A stretch of 35,620 nt of DNA, from NCBI GenBank assembly GCA_030538315.1, contig JAUNUF010000017.1, forward strand, positions 1 through 35,620. The letters are read 5' to 3'. A model generated the notes under the pieces. The model ran no database searches, was not told where the DNA came from, and worked only from the letters and a program-made list of their open reading frames with translations. Below are positions 1 to 6,985 of the stretch, piece after piece. A program made the position numbers and the translations under genes. Every line of letters begins with the position of its first letter. Position 1 is the first letter of the stretch. The stretch is from Propionibacteriaceae bacterium (GTDB lineage: Bacteria; Actinomycetota; Actinomycetes; Propionibacteriales; Propionibacteriaceae).

Positions 1-374
1 TCGTGGTAGAGCTCGACGCCGTTGCCCTCCGGATCCGTGAAGTAGAAGGCCTGCGAGACGAGGTGGTCGCCTGTGCCGGCATAGGTCTCGGCGTACTTGG
101 TGTACATCGACACCAGGGTGCGCGCCAGATCCGGCAGTTCGTTGAACAGAACGGCGGTGTGGAACAGGCCAGCGGCGCTTCGGGGAGCGGAGCGGAGTTC
201 CTTGGATTCGGTGAGCTGCACGATGGGGGTGTCGCCCAGCCCGAGCGTCACGCTGCCGGGCCCGTCCGCGAGCGGGGCCAGGCCCACGCCGTCGGTGTAG
301 AAGGCCAGCTGGCGGTACATGTCGCGAACGCGCAGCTCAAGCGTGCCCATGTGGGTCTCAGGTGCAAGCGTCAT
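1..374 (-). CDS. VOC family protein, catechol-2,3-dioxygenase-like (partial, C-terminus off the window)
   Basis: Translation from the ATG at 374 gives 124 residues and runs off the left edge. It has the features of vicinal-oxygen-chelate (glyoxalase/extradiol dioxygenase) proteins: an N-terminal strand followed by RDMYRQLAFYTDGVGL, a GLFHTAVLF segment with a likely metal-binding His, and DPEGNGVELYH with a likely metal-binding Glu. This resembles the first module of CatE-type catechol dioxygenases, which have two such modules, so about half of the protein may be missing. There is no Shine-Dalgarno sequence. The start lies 6 nt after a strong -10 box, so the mRNA is probably leaderless. The substrate is unknown; the operator-like promoter suggests induction by a phenolic or electrophilic ligand (inference). 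Confidence 0.8.
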   Translation of the reverse strand, partial: MTLAPETHMGTLELRVRDMYRQLAFYTDGVGLAPLADGPGSVTLGLGDTPIVQLTESKELRSAPRSAAGLFHTAVLFNELPDLARTLVSMYTKYAETYAGTGDHLVSQAFYFTDPEGNGVELYH

Positions 375-380
375 GCCCTG

Positions 381-409
381 ATCATACAGTTGAATATTCA
401 ACTAGACAA
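381..409 (-). promoter_or_regulatory. Promoter with 16-bp perfect palindromic operator for the VOC gene
   Basis: On the minus strand TTGTCT (409-404) and TATGAT (386-381) are separated by exactly 17 nt. A perfect 16-bp palindrome, AGTTGAATATTCAACT (388-403), fills 16 of those 17 bases. Transcription would begin about at the ATG at 374, giving a leaderless mRNA. TTGAATATTCAA-type dyads between -35 and -10 are typical of MarR-like repressor operators. The repressor itself is not in the window. Confidence 0.75.
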
Positions 410-476
410 GGGGCGGGGCCCAAATCTAGATTCGGGGCCTTCTGCGGCGGCAGTTGGGTGGCCAAGTCGCCTCCGT

Positions 477-638
477 CTAAGACTGAACCGCCGTCGGCTC
501 GATGCTCGCGGGCCCAGGCGACCCCGGCCCAACCATCTGCCACGTGTAGTACAGCGTGGCTCCGAACACCAGGATGGCGATACCGAAGATCAGCAGCACC
601 GTGATGGCGCTGGAGCGGCCTTGTGGGGCGTTGGTCAT
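477..638 (-). CDS. Small single-pass membrane protein, 53 aa
   Basis: The peptide begins MTNAPQGRSS and has one hydrophobic helix (about residues 11-31, AITVLLIFGIAILVFGATLY) and a short Pro/Ser tail. I chose the ATG at 638 because GGGGAAG lies 9 nt upstream. An in-frame ATG at 665 would give 62 aa but lacks a ribosome site. It lies 73 nt downstream of the Pro-rich membrane protein gene on the same strand, so the two may be cotranscribed. No family recognised. A short N-in, C-out anchor is the simplest reading. Function unknown. Confidence 0.55.
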   Translation of the reverse strand: MTNAPQGRSSAITVLLIFGIAILVFGATLYYTWQMVGPGSPGPASIEPTAVQS

Positions 639-711
639 GATGCGATTCTTCCCCATGACGGGCACGCGGGCTGCCCTGCGCCATCAACCATTCGACGCAT
701 CCCGGCCACCC

Positions 712-1920
712 TCAGCAATCCGTCCGTGCCGCAGCCCAGCAACTCAACTCGATGCTGATCTCCTGCATGGGCGTGCCGCCAGCCTCGTAGGACAAATGCG
801 TCATCCAGAGCCCATCCACCAGTTTCACGGTGCCGGGCTCCAGCTTGAAGATGGGGGTGTACAGCGCATCGTCGCGACCTGTGAGCGCCCACGCGAGGCT
901 CTGGAGTTCGATGGTGGCGTTGCTGGGTAGCTGGTCGAACTCGGGGCTCGCGAAGGTCCAGATGTTGCCGTCGTTGGAGCCGCCGGCGCTGTAGTAGGCG
1001 CCGTCGGTGTTGGCCGTGCAGTTGAGCCATTGATCCGCATAGCACTCGAACCCATAGCTCACGAGCGTCTCGCGGTTGGCATCGGTGAACGGATGCAGCG
1101 TGGGCTGATCCAGCCCGACGGCCCACCCCGGCGTGGTGATGATCACGTACTCGTATTGCCTGACCCGCACCTGGCGCCCGCCCATCTGGGTCTCAAGATC
1201 CGCCTGGCGATCTCCGGCGAAGTGCGACAGGACGAGGTCAGCGTTGTACTCGGCCTCCGGCATCAACAGGCCGCCCACAGCGCGGGCGAGATCCTCACTC
1301 AGGTATGGATCCCAGTTGCCCCTGTTGGTGACGGAGGCGTGTTGCAAGGTGCCGTCGAGGTCGCCGCCCAGGTACAGCCGCACCTGCCCGCCGTCGCCCG
1401 CGCACCAGTACGACGAGATGAAGCGGTGCCCCTCGAAGTGGCAACGCAGCCCGGAGGTCTCTGCCAGGGAGACGGCTGCGGCGATGTCGAAGGAGGGTGT
1501 GGTCTGAGCTGGCGTTGGTTCGGCGGCGGGCTCAGGGTCGACGGCGGGCTCAGCTGTATCCGAGGGCTCAACCGGGCCCCACGAGACGACGGGGGTCTCG
1601 GGCTCTGTGTCGCCGCCGCGGTTGGCGGTGATGCCCCACCAAGTGGCGATCCCGCCGCCCACGAAGGCGAAGAGGACGGCCAGGACGATGGCCACCGTCT
1701 TCCATGCCTTCTTGCCCGACGATGGGCCTAGTGGAGATGAATAGCCGGGAGGGGGCATCGAGCCTGGAGGGGGTGGTGGCCCGGGCGGCGGTGGGTAGCC
1801 GGGTGGAGGCGGCCCCCACTGTGAGGGCGATGGTGAGGCGGGGTGCTGGGCTGGCTCCCAGTGCGGCCCAGCCGGGCGGAAATCCGGCCCGGAGGGCGGC
1901 GGTTGTGGCCCTTGGCTCAT
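712..1920 (-). CDS. Pro-rich membrane-anchored protein of unknown function, 402 aa
   Basis: Residues 1-70 are a cytoplasmic Pro/Gly/Ser-rich tail with runs such as PPPPGYPPPPGPPPPPG. A single transmembrane helix follows at about 74-96 (TVAIVLAVLFAFVGGGIATWW), then a Pro/Thr/Glu linker (about 101-145) and an external domain of about 250 residues with several Cys. The start at 1920 is supported by GGGGAGGAG five nt upstream. This plan (Pro-rich tail, one helix, acidic linker, small Cys-containing outer domain) is common among uncharacterised actinobacterial surface proteins, and the protein encoded at 29351-30289 shares it. No enzymatic motif seen. Function unknown. Confidence 0.8.
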   Translation of the reverse strand: MSQGPQPPPSGPDFRPAGPHWEPAQHPASPSPSQWGPPPPGYPPPPGPPPPPGSMPPPGYSSPLGPSSGKKAWKTVAIVLAVLFAFVGGGIATWWGITANRGGDTEPETPVVSWGPVEPSDTAEPAVDPEPAAEPTPAQTTPSFDIAAAVSLAETSGLRCHFEGHRFISSYWCAGDGGQVRLYLGGDLDGTLQHASVTNRGNWDPYLSEDLARAVGGLLMPEAEYNADLVLSHFAGDRQADLETQMGGRQVRVRQYEYVIITTPGWAVGLDQPTLHPFTDANRETLVSYGFECYADQWLNCTANTDGAYYSAGGSNDGNIWTFASPEFDQLPSNATIELQSLAWALTGRDDALYTPIFKLEPGTVKLVDGLWMTHLSYEAGGTPMQEISIELSCWAAARTDC

Positions 1921-2007
1921 CGCTGCTCCTCCCCGTCGTTTCGCCCATCATCCCATTCGTTGGTTGAGCCGGTCGCATCCGAGCTTGCGAGGATCGCGAG
2001 CGTGTCG

Positions 2008-2090
2008 AAACCCGGTAGATGTCCTTTCGACGGGGTCACCCTCCCCAATTTGAGGGGGGACACCCCGCCGAGAGGACATCTACCGGGTTT
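2008..2090. repeat. Long hairpin with 18-bp perfect arms
   Basis: AAACCCGGTAGATGTCCT (2008-2025) is the exact reverse complement of 2073-2090. The 47 nt between them also self-pair (cggggt 2031-2036 with accccg 2062-2067). The hairpin lies between the end of the ABC operon and the start of the Pro-rich protein gene, both on the minus strand. It has no T-tract on either side. It looks like a dispersed REP-type palindrome rather than an intrinsic terminator. The 348-nt gap 1921-2268 consists almost entirely of this element and the one next to it. Confidence 0.75.
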
Positions 2091-2093
2091 GGG

Positions 2094-2240
2094 CGGCCCT
2101 TCGTCGTGCTGCGCCCCTCGTCCCCTTCGACAAGTTCGCTCGTTCCTCGCGAACGCTCAGGGCGGCGCCTCGGGGGCAGCACGCTCAGGGACCTGTGCGC
2201 GGTCCCTGAGCCGGTCGCCCTGCGACCGGTCGAAGGGCCG
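2094..2240. repeat. REP-like palindromic element, intergenic copy
   Basis: The outer arms are cggcccttcg (2094-2103) and cgaagggccg (2231-2240), perfect complements. The inner arms are gctcagggacc (2183-2193) and ggtccctgagc (2201-2211), perfect complements around a 7-nt loop. The same outer and inner arm sequences recur in the same order at 3022-3147, inside the adjacent ABC gene. A further half copy, tcagggaccagcggct (2255-2270), overlaps the ABC stop codon and is identical to 3068-3083. Such elements are dispersed in many high-GC actinobacterial genomes. Confidence 0.75.
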
Positions 2241-2268
2241 GTGAGCTTCCATGTTCAGGGACCAGCGG

Positions 2269-4413
2269 CTAATCCTCGATGGCGGCGGCGAACTGCGACT
2301 GGTACAGGTCGAAGTACGCGCCTTCGGCGGCGATCAGCTCGTCGTGACTCCCCTTCTCCACGATCTTGCCTTCCTCCATCACCAGGATGAGGTCGGCGTC
2401 GCGGATGGTGGAGAGGCGGTGCGCGATCACGAACGACGTGCGGCCGGTGCGCAGCGCCGCCATGGCGTGCTGCAGCAACAGCTCCGTGCGGGTGTCCACC
2501 GAGCTGGTGGCCTCGTCGAGGATGAGCAGCGCAGGGTCGGCAAGGAAGGCCCGGGCGATCGTGATGAGCTGCTTCTCGCCGGCGGAGACGTTGGAGCCCT
2601 CCTCGTCGATCACCGTCTCGTAGCCCTCGGGCAGCGAGTGCACGAAGCGGTCGACGAACGTGGCCTTGGCGGCCTCGAGGATCTCCTCGCGGGTGGCGTC
2701 GGGGCGCCCGTAGGCGATGTTGTCCCAGATTGTGCCGCCGAACAGCCAGGTGTCCTGCAGCACCATGCCGATGTTCTGCCGCACCTCGCCGCGGGGGAGC
2801 GTGGCGATGTCCACGCCGTCGATGGTGATGCGCCCGGCGTCGAGGTCGTAGAACCGCATGATGAGGTTGACCAGTGTGGTCTTCCCTGCGCCCGTGGGGC
2901 CCACGATGGCGACGGTTTGGCCGGGCTCGGCGACGAGGTTGAGGTCGCTGATGAGCGGGGTGTCGGGGGAGTAGGAGAAGTCGACGTGCTCGAACTCGAT
3001 TCGGCCTGTCTGAGAGCTTGGCGGCCCTTCGTCGCGTTGCGCTCCTCGTTCCTCGGAGGCAACACGCTCAGGGACCAGCGGCTGCTCGGCGACCCTCTGC
3101 TGGTCCCTGAGCGGACCGCGAGCTTGCGAGCGTCCGACGAAGGGCCGCTCGGCTTCCGCGCTCAGCCCGGTCATCTCCTCGGCATCAAGCAGCTCGAAGA
3201 CGCGCTCCGCAGAGGCAACGCCAGATTGCATCAAATTCGCCATCGACGCGACCTGCGTCAACGGCTGAGTGAACTGCCTCGAGTACTGGATGAACGCCTG
3301 AACGTCACCGATGTTCATCTGCCCCGACGCCACGCGCAGACCACCCAACACGGCGATCACCACGTAGTTCAGGTTCCCCACGAAGAACATCAACGGCATG
3401 ATGATGCCGGAGATGAACTGGGCCCCGAACCCGGCGCGGTAGAGCTCCTCGTTGCGCTTGGCGAACTCGGCCTCGACCTCCTTCTGGCGGCCGAACACCT
3501 TCACCAACGCATGCCCGGTGAAGCCCTCCTCGATCTGTGAGTTGAGCTCACCCGTCGACTTCCAGTTCTGCGCGAACAGCTTCTGGCTGCGCTTGCCGAT
3601 GATGCCGGTGATCACCATCGCGACGGGGATGGTCAGCAGGGCGACCAACGCCAACGTGGGCGAGATCCAGAACATCATCACCAGCACGCCAATCACCATC
3701 AGCAGCGAGTTGAGCAGCTGCGAGAGGGTTTGCTGGAGGGTCTGCGAGACGTTGTCGATGTCGTTGGTGACGCGGCTGAGGACCTCGCCGCGGGGCTGCT
3801 TGTCGAAGTAGCTGAGGGGCAGACGGTCCAGCTTCGACGACACGCGCTGGCGCAGGGTGTAGATCACCCGCTGCACGGCGCCGTTGAGAATCCAGCCCTG
3901 CGCGTAGCTGAACGCGAACGACACCACGTACAGGCCCAGCACGATGAGCAGGATGGTGCCGATGGCGCCGAAATCAATGCCTTGGCCGGGCGTGAAATCG
4001 AGGTTGCGCAGCATGTCGACGAAGTCGGCCTGGCCGCCCTGCGCCTCGGCGCCGGCGATCACCTGCTCCTTGGTCATGCCCGAGGGGAACTGCTTGCCGA
4101 TGATGCCTTCGAACATCTTGTCCGTGGCCAGGCCGAGGATCTTCGGGCCCACCACGCCGAGCGCCACGGAGAGGGTGCCCAGCAGGATGGCCATGATGAT
4201 CCAGAAGCGCTCCGGGCGCAGGTTGCGCAGGAGGCGCTTGGCGGAGACTCCGAAGTTCGCGGCCTTCTCGCCGCTGCCGCCCATGCCGTGGCCGCCGGGG
4301 CCGTGGGCGCGGCCGGTGGGTGCGTCGGGGCGTTCGTTGGCCTTGACCACCACCTCGGCATCTTCTGCCGGGCTGGTGTTCTCGGGGCCCTTGTTGTTGA
4401 GGTTCTCCGACAT
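2269..4413 (-). CDS. ABC multidrug-type exporter half, ATP-competent subunit, 714 aa
   Basis: A type-I ABC exporter (membrane domain fused to a nucleotide-binding domain). A polar, Gly/Pro-rich N-terminal tail of about 70 residues precedes six predicted helices (about 75-400). The NBD has Walker A GPTGAGKTT (K511), a non-canonical signature SAGEKQ (610-615), Walker B LLILDEATSSVD with catalytic E634, and switch H665 (IAHRLST). It should hydrolyse ATP and pump a substrate outward together with the partner encoded at 4413-6155. The gene starts within the partner's stop (TGATG, 1-nt overlap), with GGAGGAGG upstream. At 714 aa it is longer than usual. Residues 423-464, in the linker between domains, are encoded by an in-frame copy of the REP-like palindrome. 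Substrate unknown. Confidence 0.9.
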   Translation of the reverse strand: MSENLNNKGPENTSPAEDAEVVVKANERPDAPTGRAHGPGGHGMGGSGEKAANFGVSAKRLLRNLRPERFWIIMAILLGTLSVALGVVGPKILGLATDKMFEGIIGKQFPSGMTKEQVIAGAEAQGGQADFVDMLRNLDFTPGQGIDFGAIGTILLIVLGLYVVSFAFSYAQGWILNGAVQRVIYTLRQRVSSKLDRLPLSYFDKQPRGEVLSRVTNDIDNVSQTLQQTLSQLLNSLLMVIGVLVMMFWISPTLALVALLTIPVAMVITGIIGKRSQKLFAQNWKSTGELNSQIEEGFTGHALVKVFGRQKEVEAEFAKRNEELYRAGFGAQFISGIIMPLMFFVGNLNYVVIAVLGGLRVASGQMNIGDVQAFIQYSRQFTQPLTQVASMANLMQSGVASAERVFELLDAEEMTGLSAEAERPFVGRSQARGPLRDQQRVAEQPLVPERVASEERGAQRDEGPPSSQTGRIEFEHVDFSYSPDTPLISDLNLVAEPGQTVAIVGPTGAGKTTLVNLIMRFYDLDAGRITIDGVDIATLPRGEVRQNIGMVLQDTWLFGGTIWDNIAYGRPDATREEILEAAKATFVDRFVHSLPEGYETVIDEEGSNVSAGEKQLITIARAFLADPALLILDEATSSVDTRTELLLQHAMAALRTGRTSFVIAHRLSTIRDADLILVMEEGKIVEKGSHDELIAAEGAYFDLYQSQFAAAIED
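3022..3147. repeat. REP-like palindromic element inserted in frame within the ABC exporter gene
   Basis: The outer arms cggcccttcgtcg (3022-3034) and cgacgaagggccg (3135-3147) are perfect 13-bp complements. The inner arms cgctcagggaccagc (3065-3079) and gctggtccctgagcg (3099-3113) are perfect 15-bp complements. It belongs to the same family as 2094-2240. The element is 126 nt, exactly 42 codons, and lies in register with the reading frame, so it adds residues 423-464 without a stop codon. The added peptide is Arg/Glu/Gln-rich and lies between membrane and nucleotide-binding domains. Confidence 0.8.
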
Positions 4414-6155
4414 CAGGCTGCCTCCTCCGCGCTGAGCTGGGATTCGACGATCTCCTGATACGTCTCATTGGTCTGGAGCAGTTCGTCGTGCGTGCCGCGG
4501 CCGACGATGACCCCGTCGTCGATCACGAGGATCTCGTCTGCGCCGGTGATGGTGGAGATGCGCTGCGCAACCACCAGTACCGCGGCGTCCCGGGTGACGG
4601 GGCGGAGTGCGGCGCGGAGGCGGGCGTCGGTGGTGACGTCCAGGGCGGAGAAGCTGTCGTCGAAGATGAAGACGCCGGGCTTCTTCACCAGGGCGCGGGC
4701 GATGGCCAGGCGCTGGCGCTGGCCGCCGGAGACGTTGGTGCCGCCCTGCGCGATGGTGGATTCGAGTTGGCCGTCGCGATCCCGCACGAAGTCGGCAGCT
4801 TGGGCGACGGTGAGCGCCTCCCAGAGCTCGTCGTCGGTGGCATCCGGCTTGCCGTAGCGCAGGTTGGAGGCGATGGTGCCGCTGAACAGGTACGGCTTCT
4901 GGGGGACGAGGCCGACTCGGGCCCAGAGGTCTTCGGGGTCGAAGTCACGCACGTCCACGCCGTCGACGAGGACCCGGCCTCCCGTGACGTCGAAGAGGCG
5001 GGGGATGAGGTTGATGAGGGTGGATTTGCCGGAGCCGGTGGAGCCGATGACGGCGGTGGTCTTGCCGGGGCTGAGCTCGAACGAGATGTCCTTGAGCACG
5101 GGTGCCTCGGCGCCCGGGTAGGCGAAGGTGACGCCGTCGAAGATGACGCTGCCGCGGGTTTCCTTGGCGGCGACGGGGTTCTTGGGCGGGGCGACAGAGC
5201 TTTCGGTGTCGAGGACCTCCATGATGCGGTCTGCGGAGACGGCGGCGCGGGGGGCCATGACCAGCAGCATGGTGGTCATCATCACGGAGATGAGGATCTG
5301 CATGAGGTAGGCGATGAAGGCGGTGAGCTGGCCAATCTGGATGTCGCCGGATTCGATGCGATGGGCGCCGAACCACATCACGCCCACCGTCGAGATGTTC
5401 ATGATGAAGCCCACGAAGGGGAAGAGGAAGGCCATGAGGCGGCCCACCTTGGTGGTGACGTCCACGAGCTCTGCGTTGGTGCGTTCGAAGCGCTTGGCCT
5501 CGTGGGGTTCGCGGACGAAGGCGCGCACCACGCGGATGCCGGTGATCTGTTCGCGCAGCACGCGGTTGAGGGCGTCGATGCGCTTCTGCATCACCTCGAA
5601 CATGGGGCCCATCTTGACGATCAGCACCGTGATGCCGGCGCCCAGGAGGACGACGGCGGCCAGGATGATCCAGGACAGGCCGGCGTCTTCGCGCAGTGCC
5701 ATGAACACGCCGCCCACCATGGTGATGGGGGCGCCCACCAGCATGATGGCGGTCATGAGCACCAGCATCTGCACCTGCTGCACGTCGTTGGTGTTGCGGG
5801 TGATGAGCGACGGGGCGCCGAACTTGTTGAGCTCCTGCGTGGAGAAGCTGAGCGCGCGGCCGAAGATGGCGGCGCGGACGTCGCGCCCGAACTGCATGGC
5901 GGCGTTGGCGCCGGCCCACACGGCGCCGACCTGAGCGGCGCCCTGGATGGCCGAGAGGAGCAGCATGATGCCGCCGGTGCCCCAGATGAAGTCAGTGTCG
6001 CCCTTGACGACGCCCTCATCGATGATGCGGGCGTTGAGGGTGGGCAGGTAGAGGCTCATGATGGTGGCGATGGTTTGCAGCACGATCACGATGGCGAGCA
6101 GGCCCCAGTAGGGGCGGATGTAGCGGTTGATGAGCCGCGCGAGGCGGGAGAGCAT
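4413..6155 (-). CDS. ABC multidrug-type exporter half, degenerate-site subunit, 580 aa
   Basis: A six-helix exporter domain (residues 1-330) followed by an NBD. Walker A is GSTGSGKST (K377) and the signature is the canonical VSGGQ (475-479). Walker B reads FIFDDSFSALD, with Asp500 where the catalytic Glu should be. The switch residue is Gln531 (VVAQRIST) instead of His. These two substitutions, with the altered signature in the partner, define the one-active-site architecture of heterodimeric exporters such as TM287/288 and LmrCD. The start at 6155 overlaps the tetR stop by 1 nt (TAATG), and AAAGG lies just upstream. The frame stays open upstream to 6386 inside tetR, but that stretch is Arg/Pro-rich and not exporter-like. 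Confidence 0.9.
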   Translation of the reverse strand: MLSRLARLINRYIRPYWGLLAIVIVLQTIATIMSLYLPTLNARIIDEGVVKGDTDFIWGTGGIMLLLSAIQGAAQVGAVWAGANAAMQFGRDVRAAIFGRALSFSTQELNKFGAPSLITRNTNDVQQVQMLVLMTAIMLVGAPITMVGGVFMALREDAGLSWIILAAVVLLGAGITVLIVKMGPMFEVMQKRIDALNRVLREQITGIRVVRAFVREPHEAKRFERTNAELVDVTTKVGRLMAFLFPFVGFIMNISTVGVMWFGAHRIESGDIQIGQLTAFIAYLMQILISVMMTTMLLVMAPRAAVSADRIMEVLDTESSVAPPKNPVAAKETRGSVIFDGVTFAYPGAEAPVLKDISFELSPGKTTAVIGSTGSGKSTLINLIPRLFDVTGGRVLVDGVDVRDFDPEDLWARVGLVPQKPYLFSGTIASNLRYGKPDATDDELWEALTVAQAADFVRDRDGQLESTIAQGGTNVSGGQRQRLAIARALVKKPGVFIFDDSFSALDVTTDARLRAALRPVTRDAAVLVVAQRISTITGADEILVIDDGVIVGRGTHDELLQTNETYQEIVESQLSAEEAA

Positions 6156-6742
6156 TAGCGGGCCTTTCTGGCGCCTTGGAGCGCGAGGGCAGCGAGGTCG
6201 TGGGTGGTGAGGGCCGAATCTCCGTGGTGGAAGACGTGGCCGAGTGCGAGGGTTCGGAGGTACTCGACGAATCGGCGTGGGTTGTCGCGGAGTTCGTCGG
6301 AGAGTTCGTGGAGGTGCGGTTCGAGGCGGGTGATGAGCCAGTCTTCGACCTCGTGCTTGCGCGCCTCGAGTTCGCCGCGGAGGCACGTGCCGTCGTCGGA
6401 GTTGGCGGAGTGGTGCACGGTGTGGAGGAGCGAGCGGATGTCGGTCATGCGCCTGACGAGGAGCGCGATCGCCTGCTCAGTGACCTCCTGGAGGGAGGAA
6501 GGGGTGCCGACGGCGGTGAGGTCGCGTTGCAGCCGCTTGGCTGACAGCGCCTCGCGCGTGGTGGCGTCGATGAGAGCGGGGAGTGAGTCGAAGACGCGGA
6601 AGATGGTGCCCTCGGCGACGCCTGCGGCCTCTGCCACTTGCTTGGTGGTGAGGGAGGGGCCGTGTTGGAGGAGGAGCGGGAGGGTCGCCTCGATGATGGA
6701 GGCGCGTCGCTCTTCTGGGGGCATCGGGGTCGCTCGGGTCAC
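6155..6742 (-). CDS. TetR-family repressor of the ABC exporter operon, 195 aa
   Basis: An N-terminal helix-turn-helix of TetR type spans about residues 12-55 (LTTKQVAEAAGVAEGTIFRVFDS). A divergent helical ligand-binding domain follows. The gene starts with GTG at 6742, 6 nt after the -10 box; an in-frame ATG at 6724 is possible. It is first in an operon with both exporter genes and overlaps the next start by 1 nt. An 18-bp dyad in its own promoter is the probable operator, so it likely represses itself and the exporter until a transported compound binds. Ligand unknown. Confidence 0.88.
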   Translation of the reverse strand: MTRATPMPPEERRASIIEATLPLLLQHGPSLTTKQVAEAAGVAEGTIFRVFDSLPALIDATTREALSAKRLQRDLTAVGTPSSLQEVTEQAIALLVRRMTDIRSLLHTVHHSANSDDGTCLRGELEARKHEVEDWLITRLEPHLHELSDELRDNPRRFVEYLRTLALGHVFHHGDSALTTHDLAALALQGARKAR

Positions 6743-6748
6743 GGGTCG

Positions 6749-6777
6749 AGTGTAGTGAGTGAGGGCTCACTCATCAA
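6749..6777 (-). promoter_or_regulatory. Promoter of the tetR-ABC operon with an 18-bp operator in the spacer
   Basis: On the minus strand TTGATG (6777-6772), 17 nt, then TACACT (6754-6749). The perfect dyad TGAGTGAG-gg-CTCACTCA (6756-6773) overlaps the spacer and the edge of the -35 box. Only 6 nt separate the -10 box from the GTG start at 6742, so the mRNA is probably leaderless. A repressor on this dyad would block RNA polymerase directly. Confidence 0.75.
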
Positions 6778-6786
6778 CTAGTGCTT

Positions 6787-6886
6787 GCTAGGGAACGAAG
6801 GGCGCTGAGTTGCGGAGCAGCCCGTGCTGGCGTGAATCACGGCCGGCAACTCTTCCTTTGAACTCAGCAGCCCGCCGATCCCTAGC
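6787..6886. repeat. ~100-bp imperfect inverted repeat at the left edge of the defence island
   Basis: The left arm 6787-6811 and right arm 6861-6886 match as reverse complements over about 25 bp with a few mismatches and one bulge. Perfect blocks are GCTAGGGA/TCCCTAGC and GCTGAGTT/AACTCAGC. A competing pair, GAGTTGC (6807-6813) with GCAACTC (6846-6852), lies inside. No gene is present in 6781-6985. The element lies upstream of divergent genes, so it is not a terminator. It could be a small non-autonomous transposable element, a recombination site or a structured RNA. Confidence 0.6.
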
Positions 6887-6985
6887 ATGCTGGCCAGCCT
6901 GGACCCTCGCGGGGATGACGGAACGGCACCACGAGGCCGCCAGCTTCGTTAGCCTAGACAGATAGTTTGTGAGAGGTGTCGTGAG

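Noticed and set aside
2008-2240. Intrinsic terminators of the ABC operon
   Set aside because: Stems are strong but no T-tract follows on either strand, and the sequences recur within a coding region.
2251-3540. Long plus-strand reading frame opposite the first ABC gene (429 codons)
   Set aside because: It is a shadow of the minus-strand exporter gene in a GC-rich region; the product is His/Asp/Gly/Arg-rich with no domain.
4488-6158. Long plus-strand reading frame opposite the second ABC gene (556 codons)
   Set aside because: Same reason: low-complexity Gly/Asp/His-rich translation, while the opposite strand encodes a complete ABC half-transporter.
6156-6386. 77-residue N-terminal extension of the second ABC subunit
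   Set aside because: It overlaps tetR, is Arg/Pro-rich and unlike any exporter N-terminus; the ATG at 6155 has a ribosome site and TAATG coupling.
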